From Climacium dendroides (lineage: Eukaryota; Streptophyta; Bryopsida; Hypnales; Climaciaceae), in assembly GCA_950106755.1 (NCBI GenBank), contig OX467084.1, positions 36,025,213-36,089,212 of the forward strand: 64,000 nucleotides of DNA. The letters run 5' to 3'. The notes under the pieces are model-generated. The model was not told the origin of the DNA, made no database searches, and saw nothing but the letters and a program-made list of their open reading frames with translations. Below are positions 1 through 10,490 of this stretch, piece by piece (position 1 is the first letter of the stretch; the number at the start of each line of letters is the position of its first letter). Made by a program: the position numbers and the translations under genes.

Positions 1-2156
1 TTTCTAACTCTAGTTTTGATCAAATTCTGCACACTGAAAGCACGCTCACAAGTTGCTATGGAAACACATTGCACACGAGCTAATTTAGCAAGAACAAGAA
101 GGTTAGGATACCAGATTTGTAAAGCATGATTCCAAGTAATCATGCCCCACAAATCCCTTAAATTTTTTTCTCCCCATTCCATGGTAAATTGGAGTTTGAA
201 GGCAAGGAATTCACGCTTACAAGCTGCTTGATCTATAAAAGGAGGGAGAGAGAAACCCAAGTGCGACCGGTCTACTCCATAATGCTACAACAAAGTCTCC
301 AATTCAAAAATGCACCAATTCTGTAAGCCCACTTGCTTTAATGGCATGTTAGTAGGGTTTAGGATTTTGAAACAAGAAATCACATTATTATCCCTAAAAC
401 GCGCATCTAGGCCAGCACAAACCGCCTTAGCAAAGTTTTTCTGAAATGCCAATGCCTCCTCAAGGTCAAAACCCAACCTAGATTGCTGCAATTGAAAATC
501 ATGAAACATATTATCTTTCAGCTAAGACTGCAGTCTCCGCAGGTAACCGCCATGTGGACCATAGTCAAGCAAGACGTGATAACTAGTGCACTCGTTGAAC
601 ACATCAGCATTCAAATCACACAAGTCTACAATAAACATCATGCGAATTTGAGCAATCTCAGTGCGAACAATACTACCTATTGTTGTGACATCAACAAACT
701 TCAATTGGAAAATCCTAGACAGCACAGCTAGAGAGTGAAGAATGTCAGCAAAAAAAAATAAGATGTAAACAAACTTGAACTGCCCGAGCTTATCTAACAC
801 AACCGCTCCTTGACTTGCATCCTTACCATCCACTTGTTTGAAGAAGGCAAGTACCGATTCAAGTGAATCACACAAAGTTGTGATTAACTGCCAACGACTC
901 AACCAACAGATCTTATGATACCGTTTCATTGTTTTCTTAGAATTAGAATCAAACAACTGCTTTTACAAGGCCGTGAGAGTCTGCTTCCTTTTACTGGACT
1001 TATTAAAAAAGGAAGAAACTGAATTCAACAACGAATTGATTTCATTAGACAAAACCTTACAATCCGGTGCCTTAGAAACATCTAAGGTTGCAAGGTTAGT
1101 TTGGTGAGCCACGCAATGACAAGACAAAAGGAACGGGTTCACCTCGTTTTTTATCTGTGTTGCAACACCGCCCTGGGAGCCCACCATTGTACTTGCTCCA
1201 TCGCTGCCAAAGGCCACAAACTTACTAAGATCAAGACCCCATAGCCGCAACTAAGAGATGACACAATCAAAAATGGTGGCAACGTCCCTTTTTCTACCCT
1301 GCAACTGCAATAGTCCTAGAAAAACGGTAAGAGGCAAACCTTCTTCTACAATGGTTGCGAACATGACAAGATGGCCTATGGCACTAATATCTGTCGACTC
1401 GTCAATCATAATGTCAAAGAAACGTGAATTTCAAACCCTACAGAGAATCTGCTTATGGATTACAACAGAAAGGCACCAAACAAAATCACCGCAAGCTTTT
1501 TCATCCTGGTACATGCTAGCAATGATCAGAGCCTTGACAGACAACAACAATTTGTACAAAGCAGGGAATTTTGCATAAAGCAGTGACTGCTTCCTTGTGA
1601 AGTAGGCCGCTCAAAAAAGAGTATGTAGGGCCCCATCACAAGCATGTTGGCCACTGAGAATTGCTTTTTCCATCATTTTTCCACCACTGTTGCATGCCCA
1701 GGCAAGGCGGCGGTGCTCATTTGATCTTCTATGATCCATGAAAGCATTCGCTTTGAAGTTTTTTGAACCTTCTTTGGCATATGTTGAGTGACCCCCTTTC
1801 TCCATACAAACTTTACAGAATAGTTTTCCCACTTCGGCAAAGAACTCTAGCCAAGGAAACTAAGTCGACCACCCTTTTTTCCACAAACCGTGTGCAAGTT
1901 CTGCCTGGAAAGGAGGAGTAAGATTTGTACCTACAGTTTTGCTCGATCTAGAGCTTTCGGTGAAGGATGGAAACTCCTCTGAGTCCATTTCCCTCAATTT
2001 GGAAAAATAGCTATCACGGATGCTCCTCTGCCGCTTTGCAATGGAAACTGCCACACAAATCTTAGCAGAAAACCAAGGTACCAGACAATTTGAGAGCCCG
2101 AAGAACAAGCTCAGAAAATGATAAGAACAACTAAACAAGTGATCATCCCACCCCAA
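1..2156 (-). pseudogene. Decayed hAT-like transposase (TTF zinc finger / DUF4371 / hAT dimerisation; ZNF862-like)
   Basis: One reading frame runs from about 2156 down to the window edge. In order it shows a basic, Ser-rich N-terminus, a TTF-type zinc finger near 1740-1832 (GKLFCKVCMEKGG, later HRRSNEHRRLAW), the DUF4371-type motif FFDIMIDESTDIS near 1390-1428, GSDGASTMVG with CHCVAHQTNLA near 1095-1215, and a hAT C-terminal dimerisation motif (CERAFSVQNLIKTRVR) in the last 50 bases. The frame is never shifted but holds seven stop codons: TAG at 1860, 1251, 522 and 285, TGA at 1611 and 1431, and TAA at 963. It is therefore a dead copy of a transposase or domesticated relative, and its 3' end lies outside the window. 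Terminal repeats were not identified. Confidence 0.8.
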
Positions 2157-2232
2157 AAACGAGGGTGAATTTCATACTGAGTTATTGCATGAGCCAACGA
2201 GTGAGGCAACGACTAAGCCAGCGAGTAAGTGA

Positions 2233-2256
2233 GCGACTAAGCGACTAAGCGACTAA
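2233..2256. repeat. 8-bp microsatellite (GCGACTAA)3
   Basis: Three perfect head-to-tail copies of GCGACTAA. Degenerate relatives (AGCGAGTAA, CAACGACTAA) occur in the preceding 40 bases. Confidence 0.85.
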
Positions 2257-2391
2257 GCGCGCCAACGAGGAGTCGAAAGATTTAAAAGAGAATAAACCCT
2301 AAACCCTTGAGAAGCGTCGGCCATGAGGCTATCATGTGTATGTGATTGATAGCAGTCACATCACAGACATACTTAACAGCAACGAAGGTTA

Positions 2392-2563
2392 CACTACTAG
2401 AAATTTCAGCAATTTCAGTCAATTCGGTCACATTGATTTGGTCATTTTTTGACAAAAATTTGCTGAAATCAACAGATTTCTGTTGATTTCAGCAAATTTT
2501 TGTCAAAAAATGACCAAATCAATGTGACCGAATTGACTGAAATTGCTGAAATTTCTAGTAGTG
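2392..2563. mobile_element. Perfectly palindromic CACTA-type MITE (172 bp)
   Basis: Two 85-bp arms (2392-2476 and 2479-2563) are exact reverse complements around a 2-base centre. I compared them base by base and found no mismatch. The termini are CACTACTAGAAA and its complement, close to the CACTA/En-Spm terminal consensus. The element is flanked by a 3-bp direct repeat TTA (2389-2391 and 2564-2566), the target-site length of that superfamily. It has no coding capacity. The absence of mismatches implies recent insertion or gene conversion. Confidence 0.85.
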
Positions 2564-2566
2564 TTA

Positions 2567-3185
2567 CCAAATACCAACAAGTATTTTTCACTTTCGCAGC
2601 ACTTCAGAATTCATAAATCAATCAGTATCATTAACTCACTTACCTACTTACTTTACTATGCAAACTTTACTAATTATTATTTCCCTTTTTTGGATTTTAG
2701 AAATCCCAAGTTCCCAAGTCCCAAGTCCCAAATCCCAAGAATACATTGCGTATATTAAAAAAAATTCTATATACATGTTAAAAATATTTCCGAAAAAGCA
2801 TGTACCCGGTCGGTTACTTGCCGTAAAAAAAGCATGTAAATTGGTAATTTTCCTATATATTCCTAGGGCGGACGGCAAAATAGCCGAATTTTTTTTTCTT
2901 GACCGGTCCATTTTCAAAAATCTCCTTTTTATCATTCGAAACCACTTCCTAAACTTTTCTACCTCATTTGGAAATTCTCAAAATCAACTGGCTAGCTCGT
3001 AACTAAATGCCGGTACTCCCTATACATTGTCTGGACCCTCGGTGCCTCAAAAGTGGCTTCTGGATGATTTCGAGTGACTAGAAGAGGATGAAATGATTCA
3101 ATTTTTCATCCAAAATTTTAAGTTATTTTGAATAAGTACTTTCGATTTAAATCAAATACTTTTTTTTAATGGTTGTCATAGCATA
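2567..3185. other. Gene-free AT-rich stretch with a short CCCAAGT tandem run
   Basis: No supported gene. Positions about 2705-2737 hold a 7-8-bp tandem run of TCCCAAG units. The reading frames on both strands here are short and overlap one another. Confidence 0.5.
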
Positions 3186-3189
3186 TTAA

Positions 3190-3422
3190 CCCTTCAAAGA
3201 CAAATGGGTAACCTTGGAAATCATCCCTTTTCATTAGCATGTGAATCAATGAATCAATGGTTTAAGAAATAGCAAAAGCATTCATTGGAAGTCAAACTAC
3301 TCTAGAAGACTAATCTTTTTTACAATAAAATTTTGAGGATGAATAGTTGCATTTTTATCCTACTAGAAGGAAGGATCCCCTATCTTCATTGGACGCCAAA
3401 CATCCATGTTGACGTTCAAAGG
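3190..3422. mobile_element. TTAA-flanked TIR element, copy K (233 bp)
   Basis: TTAA at 3186-3189 is followed by CCCTTCAAAGACAA. The far end, TTGACGTTCAAAGG, is followed by TTAA at 3423-3426, giving imperfect terminal inverted repeats. Its interior resembles the element at 58044 (shared CATTCATTGGAAGTCAAACT). No coding sequence. Confidence 0.6.
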
Positions 3423-3426
3423 TTAA

Positions 3427-5271
3427 ACCACATCTATAACCCAAATCATTGAGAATTCATTGTATAGACATTTCAGCAACTTCCAAATTTTGAAGTGAAG
3501 GTCATTAGATTCCTCTCCATGAATATACGTAAGAGATGGGTCATTAGATTTCTTTCTATGAATATATGCAAGAGATGCTAAAGGTTTAGTGATGGTGTGC
3601 TTGTTGCTTATGAACTAGGTAATTGCAAAGTAGGCCAAGTTATAAAAAATAATCACTAGTTAGGACCTATCAAGTTACTAGAGATGAGGTTGGTATTGCC
3701 CAGCTACTATTCTTGATGACTTGGCCTAGTACTTTGCAATTGCTAGACATAATGTCACTGTAGGAGAGTTGAATTGTTTAACTTCTATGATTGCTTAATC
3801 AATCAAATCATGCTACAATGGTAAAAATCTTGTACATTTAATTTATGATAGGTGGATCCTCACTCACTAATTTAATACCAGTTCGTAGTAGTACAGATTT
3901 CTCTGAGATTTCTCACTGTGAGACCAATGAAATTTCTACTTCATACCCACCCTCTTGAAAATTTGTAAAAGGCAGATTATGAGTCTTTATCTGCCTCTCC
4001 TTACCCAATCAAAACATGCCACAACGGCAAAACTCTCCTATGTGAGAAACCAGTGACCCGGAGAACCTGATCTTCAAAATTGGAGTGGGTTCGGTGAACG
4101 CTTCTTCACTATCAATTTCACAAAATTCACTGCTGGGTATCAAAATTTCTTTCACGAAAAGGGTTGAGAGGATCACTGATTGATGCACAACACTTTTTTG
4201 TAGGCAATTCGCTGGAATTTGTGCAAAATCTCGGTGGGAATTCGGCGTTGGAATTTCTTAGAGCGAAGCACCTAGTTGACTAGCAAATTGTAGTTACGAG
4301 TGCTGGATATTCAATCTCTTGGCACCAGCTACTTGCAAGGGAATCTCTAAGCGTAGCTGAGGCAAGAAATTTGCGAATCGGAGAAGGATTTGAGCATTGC
4401 GGCAGTCGGAGGTCCCCGCCGTTGAAGTTGAATTGCTACAACTTCTCTGATGTTCATGTAGACTGTCCGCTCGAAGGACAGTATAGTCCGGAGTTGCTTA
4501 TGTACCTTGCATGGCTTGTTAGGGATTAGATCGCCTTAGCAGTTGCTTACACAGTTTGCATGTACTTCCATTAGGAACTCTGATATGAACTACTTGGAAT
4601 AGATCTACTGTGAAATTTGAACTCACAACGGTGTAATTTTTTCCCAAGGTTGTTGGTTTTGCGGCAACAACACTAATTTGTTCTTTGAAAGCTACTTTCA
4701 ATATGTAATTTTGCAACAGTAATATTTATATGTTCAATTCGTTAGTGGTTTGCAGTAGCTTTGCCTACAATGGCATAAGTATATGTTGTTGCCTTTGCAC
4801 GCCAAATTCCTGCCAAAGCCCGGGACTGTCTTTCACTCTAGCAGGAACGCGAGGCTTTTGAAGTGATTGGGTACATCGAGCGATGGATTTTTGCTGGCAG
4901 TTGGATGAGTAAATAGTGCTATGGCAATGCTTGGCCCGATCAAGCTTCGGCTTTGCCTCCCACCTGGACTTTTGCCCATTGTAGAATGTTGCACAATCAG
5001 AATCAGTTTTGTATTGTCACAATGCTTTTGCAAAAATTCATAGCTGTACGTCACCACTGATCAAAGTACTTGATCGGTTGGATTTTCGAGCAACTTAAAT
5101 CTCATTTTCCTAAAAATACTCATAATTTCTTGTGTTTTTTGCACGCTTTATGGACCGTAAACCCCCATGCCTTTCCCTCATTCACTACAACAGATGGTAA
5201 GACTTCTTGCCAAAATTCCAAGTTCAGACCCTTCATCATATCATATTCTCAAAAACTCGATAGTTTGAAAT
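3427..5271. other. Intergenic region, no recognised gene
   Basis: About 1.8 kb holding only short, unrelated reading frames on both strands. I see no conserved domain, RNA gene or clear transposon terminus. The part nearest 5271 is the 3' flank of the minus-strand DUF4419 gene. Confidence 0.4.
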
Positions 5272-6384
5272 TCAGATTCTATAGCAGTTGCTCGTAGGAG
5301 CCTTTGCACCTCTAATCCCCACGGTTACCCCCTTCCCCTCGGTCGCGTGATCAGCATCCTCGGTCACCATCCACCCCAACTGCGGCGCCACGGTCTTAGA
5401 CACAGGATCCATGACCACGCCCACCAGTCCCCCTCGGAACAGCATCGCAATCTCCTCCTCAAAATACTCCCAGATGAACGGCGTCTCGCACAACCCCGAC
5501 GGAAAATCCAGAGGTTCTAAGCGCACATTGGATTTCCCCATCGCAGCAGGGTTTAGTGTCCCACCAACGTAGAGAAACAGGGATCCGATCCATCCCGAAA
5601 TCCTCGTCACGCCTCCAGAGCCTACTGCGCCGTGTTCCAGAAACAAATCGTTCCAAAAAGCTTGCTCAATTCTGTTATCAAATGCGTTTTCGAAGTGTGA
5701 GAGAATGGCGTCAAGCGTTGCTCGCCACGGGGAGAGGTCGAGCTCATCCAGCAGCGTAAGAGACGCTCGCATGCTTGACCAATCTTGTTTTGTGCCGGTG
5801 AGTTCGATGGACGGGATGCCGCAGCTCGTCCTAATGCGGTACTCGAAGTAGCTTTTCACCACGTCCATGAAGACGATGGCGTGCGCGACGCGCGCTGTGT
5901 CGTCTGTTGTTGAGTAGCGCATGTTGAGTGCTTGGAGGGCCGATTTGCCGCTAAGCTTTGCGGAGATTTGGTCTGTGAGGCGGCAGGCGTTGTTGCCCCA
6001 GTTGTTGTCAGGGTTTCCTCTTCGCAGGGTGTCGTCTTGCAAGAGTAGGGTTTTGCGACCCTGGTGGCTCACGAAGGTGTAACGGTGCTTCTCCGGGTCT
6101 TTGCTGACGTGAGTGGAGACGCCTTGCATGATCGTGTTCCAGATGATGTCCGGGGTGAGGGCGAGGGGCAGGTGATGACTGAAGGAGAGGCAGACGGCGG
6201 ATAGGAGGGGATTCTTGGTGCCGCAATTGTTGGGGAGGAAAGTGGAGGTGCGGTGGGAGAAGCCTTCGACGGGCTTGGCGCCGGCCAAGAACTTGGCCTG
6301 CTGATCGCCCTTGATCGATCGGGAAAGGAGTTGGGTAGTGTATTCCAGGTCTAGCTCCACGTCGTTTACGTTGAACTTCACCAT
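5272..6384 (-). CDS. DUF4419 domain protein, intronless
   Basis: A single uninterrupted 370-residue frame with an ATG at 6382-6384 and a TGA at 5272-5274. It carries the DUF4419 landmarks in order: TKNPLLSAVCLSFSHHLPLA then LTPDIIWNTIMQGVSTHV near residues 56-92, FVSHQGRKTLL near 104-114, RYSTTDDTARVAHAIVFMDVV then FEYRIRTSCGIPSIELTGTK near 156-200, and GVTRISGWIGSLFLYVGG. The biochemical function of the family is unknown. It is widespread in fungi and patchy in plants. The coding DNA is clearly more GC-rich than its surroundings, has no intron and fills about the expected family length, so it looks intact. A fungal origin by transfer is possible but unproven. Confidence 0.85.
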   Translation of the reverse strand: MVKFNVNDVELDLEYTTQLLSRSIKGDQQAKFLAGAKPVEGFSHRTSTFLPNNCGTKNPLLSAVCLSFSHHLPLALTPDIIWNTIMQGVSTHVSKDPEKHRYTFVSHQGRKTLLLQDDTLRRGNPDNNWGNNACRLTDQISAKLSGKSALQALNMRYSTTDDTARVAHAIVFMDVVKSYFEYRIRTSCGIPSIELTGTKQDWSSMRASLTLLDELDLSPWRATLDAILSHFENAFDNRIEQAFWNDLFLEHGAVGSGGVTRISGWIGSLFLYVGGTLNPAAMGKSNVRLEPLDFPSGLCETPFIWEYFEEEIAMLFRGGLVGVVMDPVSKTVAPQLGWMVTEDADHATEGKGVTVGIRGAKAPTSNCYRI

Positions 6385-7420
6385 GGTTGCGTAATCCTGT
6401 TTTCAGTGGCTGTGCATAGCAAAGTCAGTTGCAGTGAAAGAGAATTGCCTAATCTGAGCAGATGCCAAATAGCACAATGCTTAGACTGATTTCACCCTCC
6501 TGTCTCAAGCGCTCGACTGACACAAAAGAAAACTCGAGAACCCTTTTCCCTAGAAGCATGGAAGCACGGAGCACGAAATCTGTAGAAAGTTTTTATCATC
6601 TTGCTTTATTAGTGAGGCACTTTGGAAATTCAAATAAGCTCAAACCCTGGAATCGAGTCTTTGGAATAAACCAAGAATTGCGCTCTTCGCAACTTGGAAG
6701 GTACGATCCGCGAGGGAGTCATTCAGGCTACGATGGCAAGCAAATCCAAACGAAACAAACCGACACTTACCGACACTTACCAACACTTCATGGCAGGAAG
6801 AATACTTCTACCTGCTTGAACAGCTTGTTACAGAGTACTAAATCAAGAGTATGCTGCAAGTAAGGGTTTATATGAGCGTGTAGATCCCCAATTACCTCTT
6901 CACTATGAAGACTCCCGATGCAACAACTGTCGGCTCCAACAATTCGATCAAAACCCAAAGTCACCGACACTTCAAGCTCCGCACTTCGCACCCAGGCTAA
7001 GTACAATCAGCTAAGCTTACAGAGCTAGATTTCTCGAACTCCTGATAGCTTTGAGAGATCGATCTGATGGTGGAGCTAATTTGTAGTCAGTATCGCAATG
7101 TGAGGTCACGAAGATCACAGTTGTGGCTTGACAGACACGGCTCCAACGATCTGAAGAAAGTTCCTATCGTTTCTCCGGCAATTGAAAATCATTTACAGAC
7201 ATGATCTGCAGCCGACATTTCTCTCGTTTCCCGTGGACTCTGAGTACGTTTCGGTCTGTGATTGAAACTCCCTTGTCCACAGTGTCAACTGAAGAACTCT
7301 TTTGGGTATTGGAGAGATGGGCTGGCAAAATTGTCTGGTCTACTCAAACGGTGTTTGGAAGGGAAAATTATATTGGTTCTTCTTGCATATGCATGGTAAT
7401 CGCCCACATCAACACATACT
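6385..7420. other. 5' flank of the DUF4419 gene and unassigned sequence
   Basis: No coding sequence is supported. A 10-bp direct repeat (CGACACTTAC) occurs twice, plus a third imperfect copy, at 6761-6790. The segment next to 6385 presumably holds the DUF4419 promoter and leader. I could not identify a convincing TATA box at a useful distance. Confidence 0.35.
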
Positions 7421-7422
7421 TG

Positions 7423-8045
7423 TAGGGGTGTTTAAAATAAATGCTTTATTCTTTCACATTGAGAAATGTGAAAGTTATGGAGCATTTTGTTTTGTAGGTG
7501 TTCACAAATCCATCCATTAAGTTAGGTTGTTTGTTTGTGTTTCATTGTTACATTGAGATCTCTTGGACTAGTTGTCCACCGGTCGCGATCTTAGTACTGT
7601 TGGAAAGCCCTTGGTATCTTATATACTTATTGGGGGGGGGGTTTAAAATAAATGCTTTATTCTTTCACATTGTGAAATGTGAAAGTTATGGAGCATTTTG
7701 TTTTGCAGGTATTCACAAATCCATCCATTAAGTTGGGTTGGTTGTTTGTGTTTCATTGTTACATTGAGATCTCTTGGACTAGTTGTCCACCGGTCGCAAT
7801 CTTGGTATTGTTGGAAAGCCATTGGTATCTTACATACTTATGGTGTGTGTTAAAATAAATGCTTTAATTCTTTCACATTGTGAAATGTGAAAGTTATGGA
7901 GCATTTTGTTTTGCAAGTACTTACAAATCCACCCATTAAGTTAGGTTGTTTGTTTGTTTTGGTTGTTACATTGAGATCTATTGGACTAGTTGTCCACCAG
8001 TTGTGATCTTGGTACCATTAGAAAGCCCTTGGCGAAAAGGGTGCA
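7423..8045 (+). repeat. Tandem array of a ~210-bp repeat, three units
   Basis: Units are anchored at TAAAATAAATGC at 7433, 7644 and 7851, giving periods of 211 and 207 bases. Each unit holds a 10-bp-arm hairpin (CTTTCACATT, GTGA, AATGTGAAAG; the first unit has one change), then GGAGCATTTTGTTTTG, CATTGAGATCTCTTGGACTA and a GGAAAGCC(C/A)TTGG end. Units differ by scattered substitutions and G-run lengths. Similar small reading frames on the plus strand are by-products of the repetition. Confidence 0.85.
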
Positions 8046-8451
8046 TGGACTTTATTTTGTAGCAAGTGTACCTATGGTCTAAAAGATGTTGATTTTTGAG
8101 GGGGGGGGGGGGGGGTTAAAATTATAAAAAAATTACTTTCACTTTTCTTTTGAGTATATTGACATAGAGTAAACTAGTGCTTCTTGAGAAATAACAGTAC
8201 TTGATTTGTTTTTGGATTCAACTTTTAAAATATGAAAATAAAATATTTTCTTTTGAATTTTTTTCCATTACTTTCAATCCAAATCTTCAATACAATTTTT
8301 TTAAATCAAATGTTTGGTGCAAAAATTCTAAGTTAACTCTTAAAGTCCTATTATCCCTTAAGGGGACAAATTGAATTTTAGGCAAATTCCTATAGTTTCA
8401 ATATTTGTTGTAATTTTTAGAAACTTTTTGTGAAGATACACAAACATATTA
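8046..8451. other. Spacer between two arrays, with a 16-G run
   Basis: A run of 16 G lies at 8100-8115. Near 8333 TTAA is followed by CTCTTAAAGTCCTATTATCC, resembling one end of the TTAA-flanked element at 13455-14245. No matching opposite end is visible nearby. Confidence 0.45.
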
Positions 8452-8880
8452 GTAGGGGTGTTTAAAATAAATGCTTTATTCTTTCACATTGTGAAATGTG
8501 AAAGTTATGGAGCATTTTGTTTTGCAGGTATTCACAAATCCATCCATTAAGTTAGGTTGTTTGTTTGTGTTTCATTGTTACATTGAGATCTCTTGGACCA
8601 ATTGTTCATCGGTCATGATCTTGGTACCGTTGGAAAGCCCTTGGTATCTTACATACTTTTAGGGGGGGTTAAAATAAATGCTTTATTCTCTTACATTGTG
8701 AAATGTGAAAGTTATGGAGTATTTTGTTTTGCAGGTATTTACAAATCCATTCATTAAATTAGGTTGTTTGTTTGTTTTGATTGTTATGTTGAGATCTCTT
8801 GGACTAATTGTCCACCGGTCATGATCTTGCATGGTATTGTTGAAAAGCCCTTGGCGAGAAGGATGCATGGACTTTGTTTT
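8452..8880 (+). repeat. Tandem array of the same ~210-bp repeat, two units
   Basis: The anchors TAAAATAAATGC at 8463 and 8670 give a period of 207 bases. The same internal hairpin and the GATCTCTTGGACYA block seen at 7423-8045 are present. Confidence 0.8.
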
Positions 8881-9149
8881 GTAACAAGTGAACCTATGGT
8901 TTGAAAGATATTAAGTCTAAATTTTAATTTGGCAGGCAAAAAAAATCCATTAAAAATTTAATATAAAAATTTGAAGTTTCATTTTTCATAGATTGTATTT
9001 TTGTATTCGTGCTTTGATTCATTCCGTTTGGATTTGTTATGTGAAATTTATGGGCAATCTTGTTCCTTAGGGAATTGAAGTATTGCTTTGAAATAATGAT
9101 TTATAGGATTTATTTTTGAATTCGATTTTTTCTTTTTTTCTTTTTTTAA

Positions 9150-9480
9150 AGTTAAGATCTCTTGCTAGAAAAATCTCACCCTTGAGATAAGTGTATTTCA
9201 ATTTCATCTTACAACTATTAATGGTTTAGTTTTCTTTTCAATCTTGAACCTACTTTTATTTAATAATTTTTTAATGAAAAAAAATTAAGTGCATTCTTTT
9301 TGAATTATTTTGAGACATTCAACTCAATTCTTCAACATAAAAAATTCAATATTAGTAATAAAAGTCTTAAGTTAAAATGATTCAAAGCCAAAAAATGTAG
9401 TTGAACAAGTTGCAAAAATTTATATTCTTCAATTTAAATGCAAAAATATTATAATTTTAAGAAAAAATTAGTCAAAGTTC
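9150..9480 (-). repeat. Fragment related to the TTAA element at 13455-14245, inverted
   Basis: AAGATCTCTTGCTAGAAA, CAATCTTGAACCTACTT and CATTCAACTCAATTC match, in reverse orientation, blocks at about 13760-13960. They also match in the same orientation a third fragment at 32085-32360. No intact ends were found. Confidence 0.55.
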
Positions 9481-9857
9481 TTGAAATTTCTTCTATACAT
9501 TCCAATGGTGTTAGTTTGTGAGCCTAAAAATGTGAGCTTAAGAGTTGTGACATACCTTTTATGAGCCTAAAGCATCTACTATGAAAAAAGATGCAAAGTT
9601 TTGGGAGCATTAAAAAGAAAAACAAATATATTTGACATTTTTACTATTAATAGAAAATTTCAGCCTTATTACCGAGAACCTATGACCATAGAAGCCCCAT
9701 TTTTCTTCTCACAAAACATGTGAGCTCCATTGCATTACTAGGGTTTTAGCCTCCAAATGACAGCCCTATTTTTTTCCAATCTTGAAGTCCAATTTTTTTG
9801 TCACGAAAATTTGGAGCCCCAAATTTTGATTTGATATTGAGAAGGTTCATGAAGGCA

Positions 9858-10084
9858 CACTAGAAGAAACCAAAATTTTCGATGTCTAAGGGAACGGATT
9901 TTAGGTGACGTTGAAGAAAACAACCTATGTTTTTCTGTCAACAATTATCTCCATTAATGTTCCATTGGACATCATTATTGACATGAAAAATACAGGGTTT
10001 TTTTTCCAACGTCACCTAAAATTCGTTCCCTTTGACGTCAGTTCTTTTTTTGAATGTCACCTAAAACAAGGTTTTCTTATAGTG
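9858..10084. mobile_element. CACTA-type MITE (227 bp)
   Basis: It begins CACTAGAAGAAA and ends TTTTCTTATAGTG. It is flanked by a 3-bp direct repeat GCA at 9855-9857 and 10085-10087. Internal inverted arms carry AAGGGAACGGATTTTAGGTG on the left and the near-complement at 9996-10034. No coding sequence. Confidence 0.7.
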
Positions 10085-10279
10085 GCATACAAGTTTGGTA
10101 CAATCCACAAAACAAATTGGATGAGATAAGTGAAGAAAGAATTGGGTGTGGAATATTTTGCATGTAACTATATCAAACTCTTATCAAATTGTATAGAAAA
10201 TTCAAATGCTCAAATAGACGCTCTTCATTCTTGTATTTGAAGATTCAAGAAGGTTAAAGAATTTACAAAAATTCCTTAA

Positions 10280-10486
10280 CCCCTGACATTCAATAAAGAA
10301 TATCTCAACATTTGTGTGTTTTATTTTTTGGAGGTTCTTTTCACAATTCCATCTTGGAGTCTTTGTAAGAGATCCTATGGTTATAATATCAAAATTGATT
10401 TTTAAATCAATTTTAAAGGCTCTTGTCAAAAAGAATGCCAAAAGTACCCTTCGAGAAGCTCAAAAATGGCCTTGGTCATTCAGGGG
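10280..10486. mobile_element. TTAA-flanked TIR element, copy C (207 bp)
   Basis: TTAA (10276-10279) precedes CCCCTGACATTCAA, and GGTCATTCAGGGG precedes TTAA (10487-10490). The terminal inverted repeats are short and imperfect. There is no reading frame of note. Confidence 0.65.
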
Positions 10487-10490
10487 TTAA

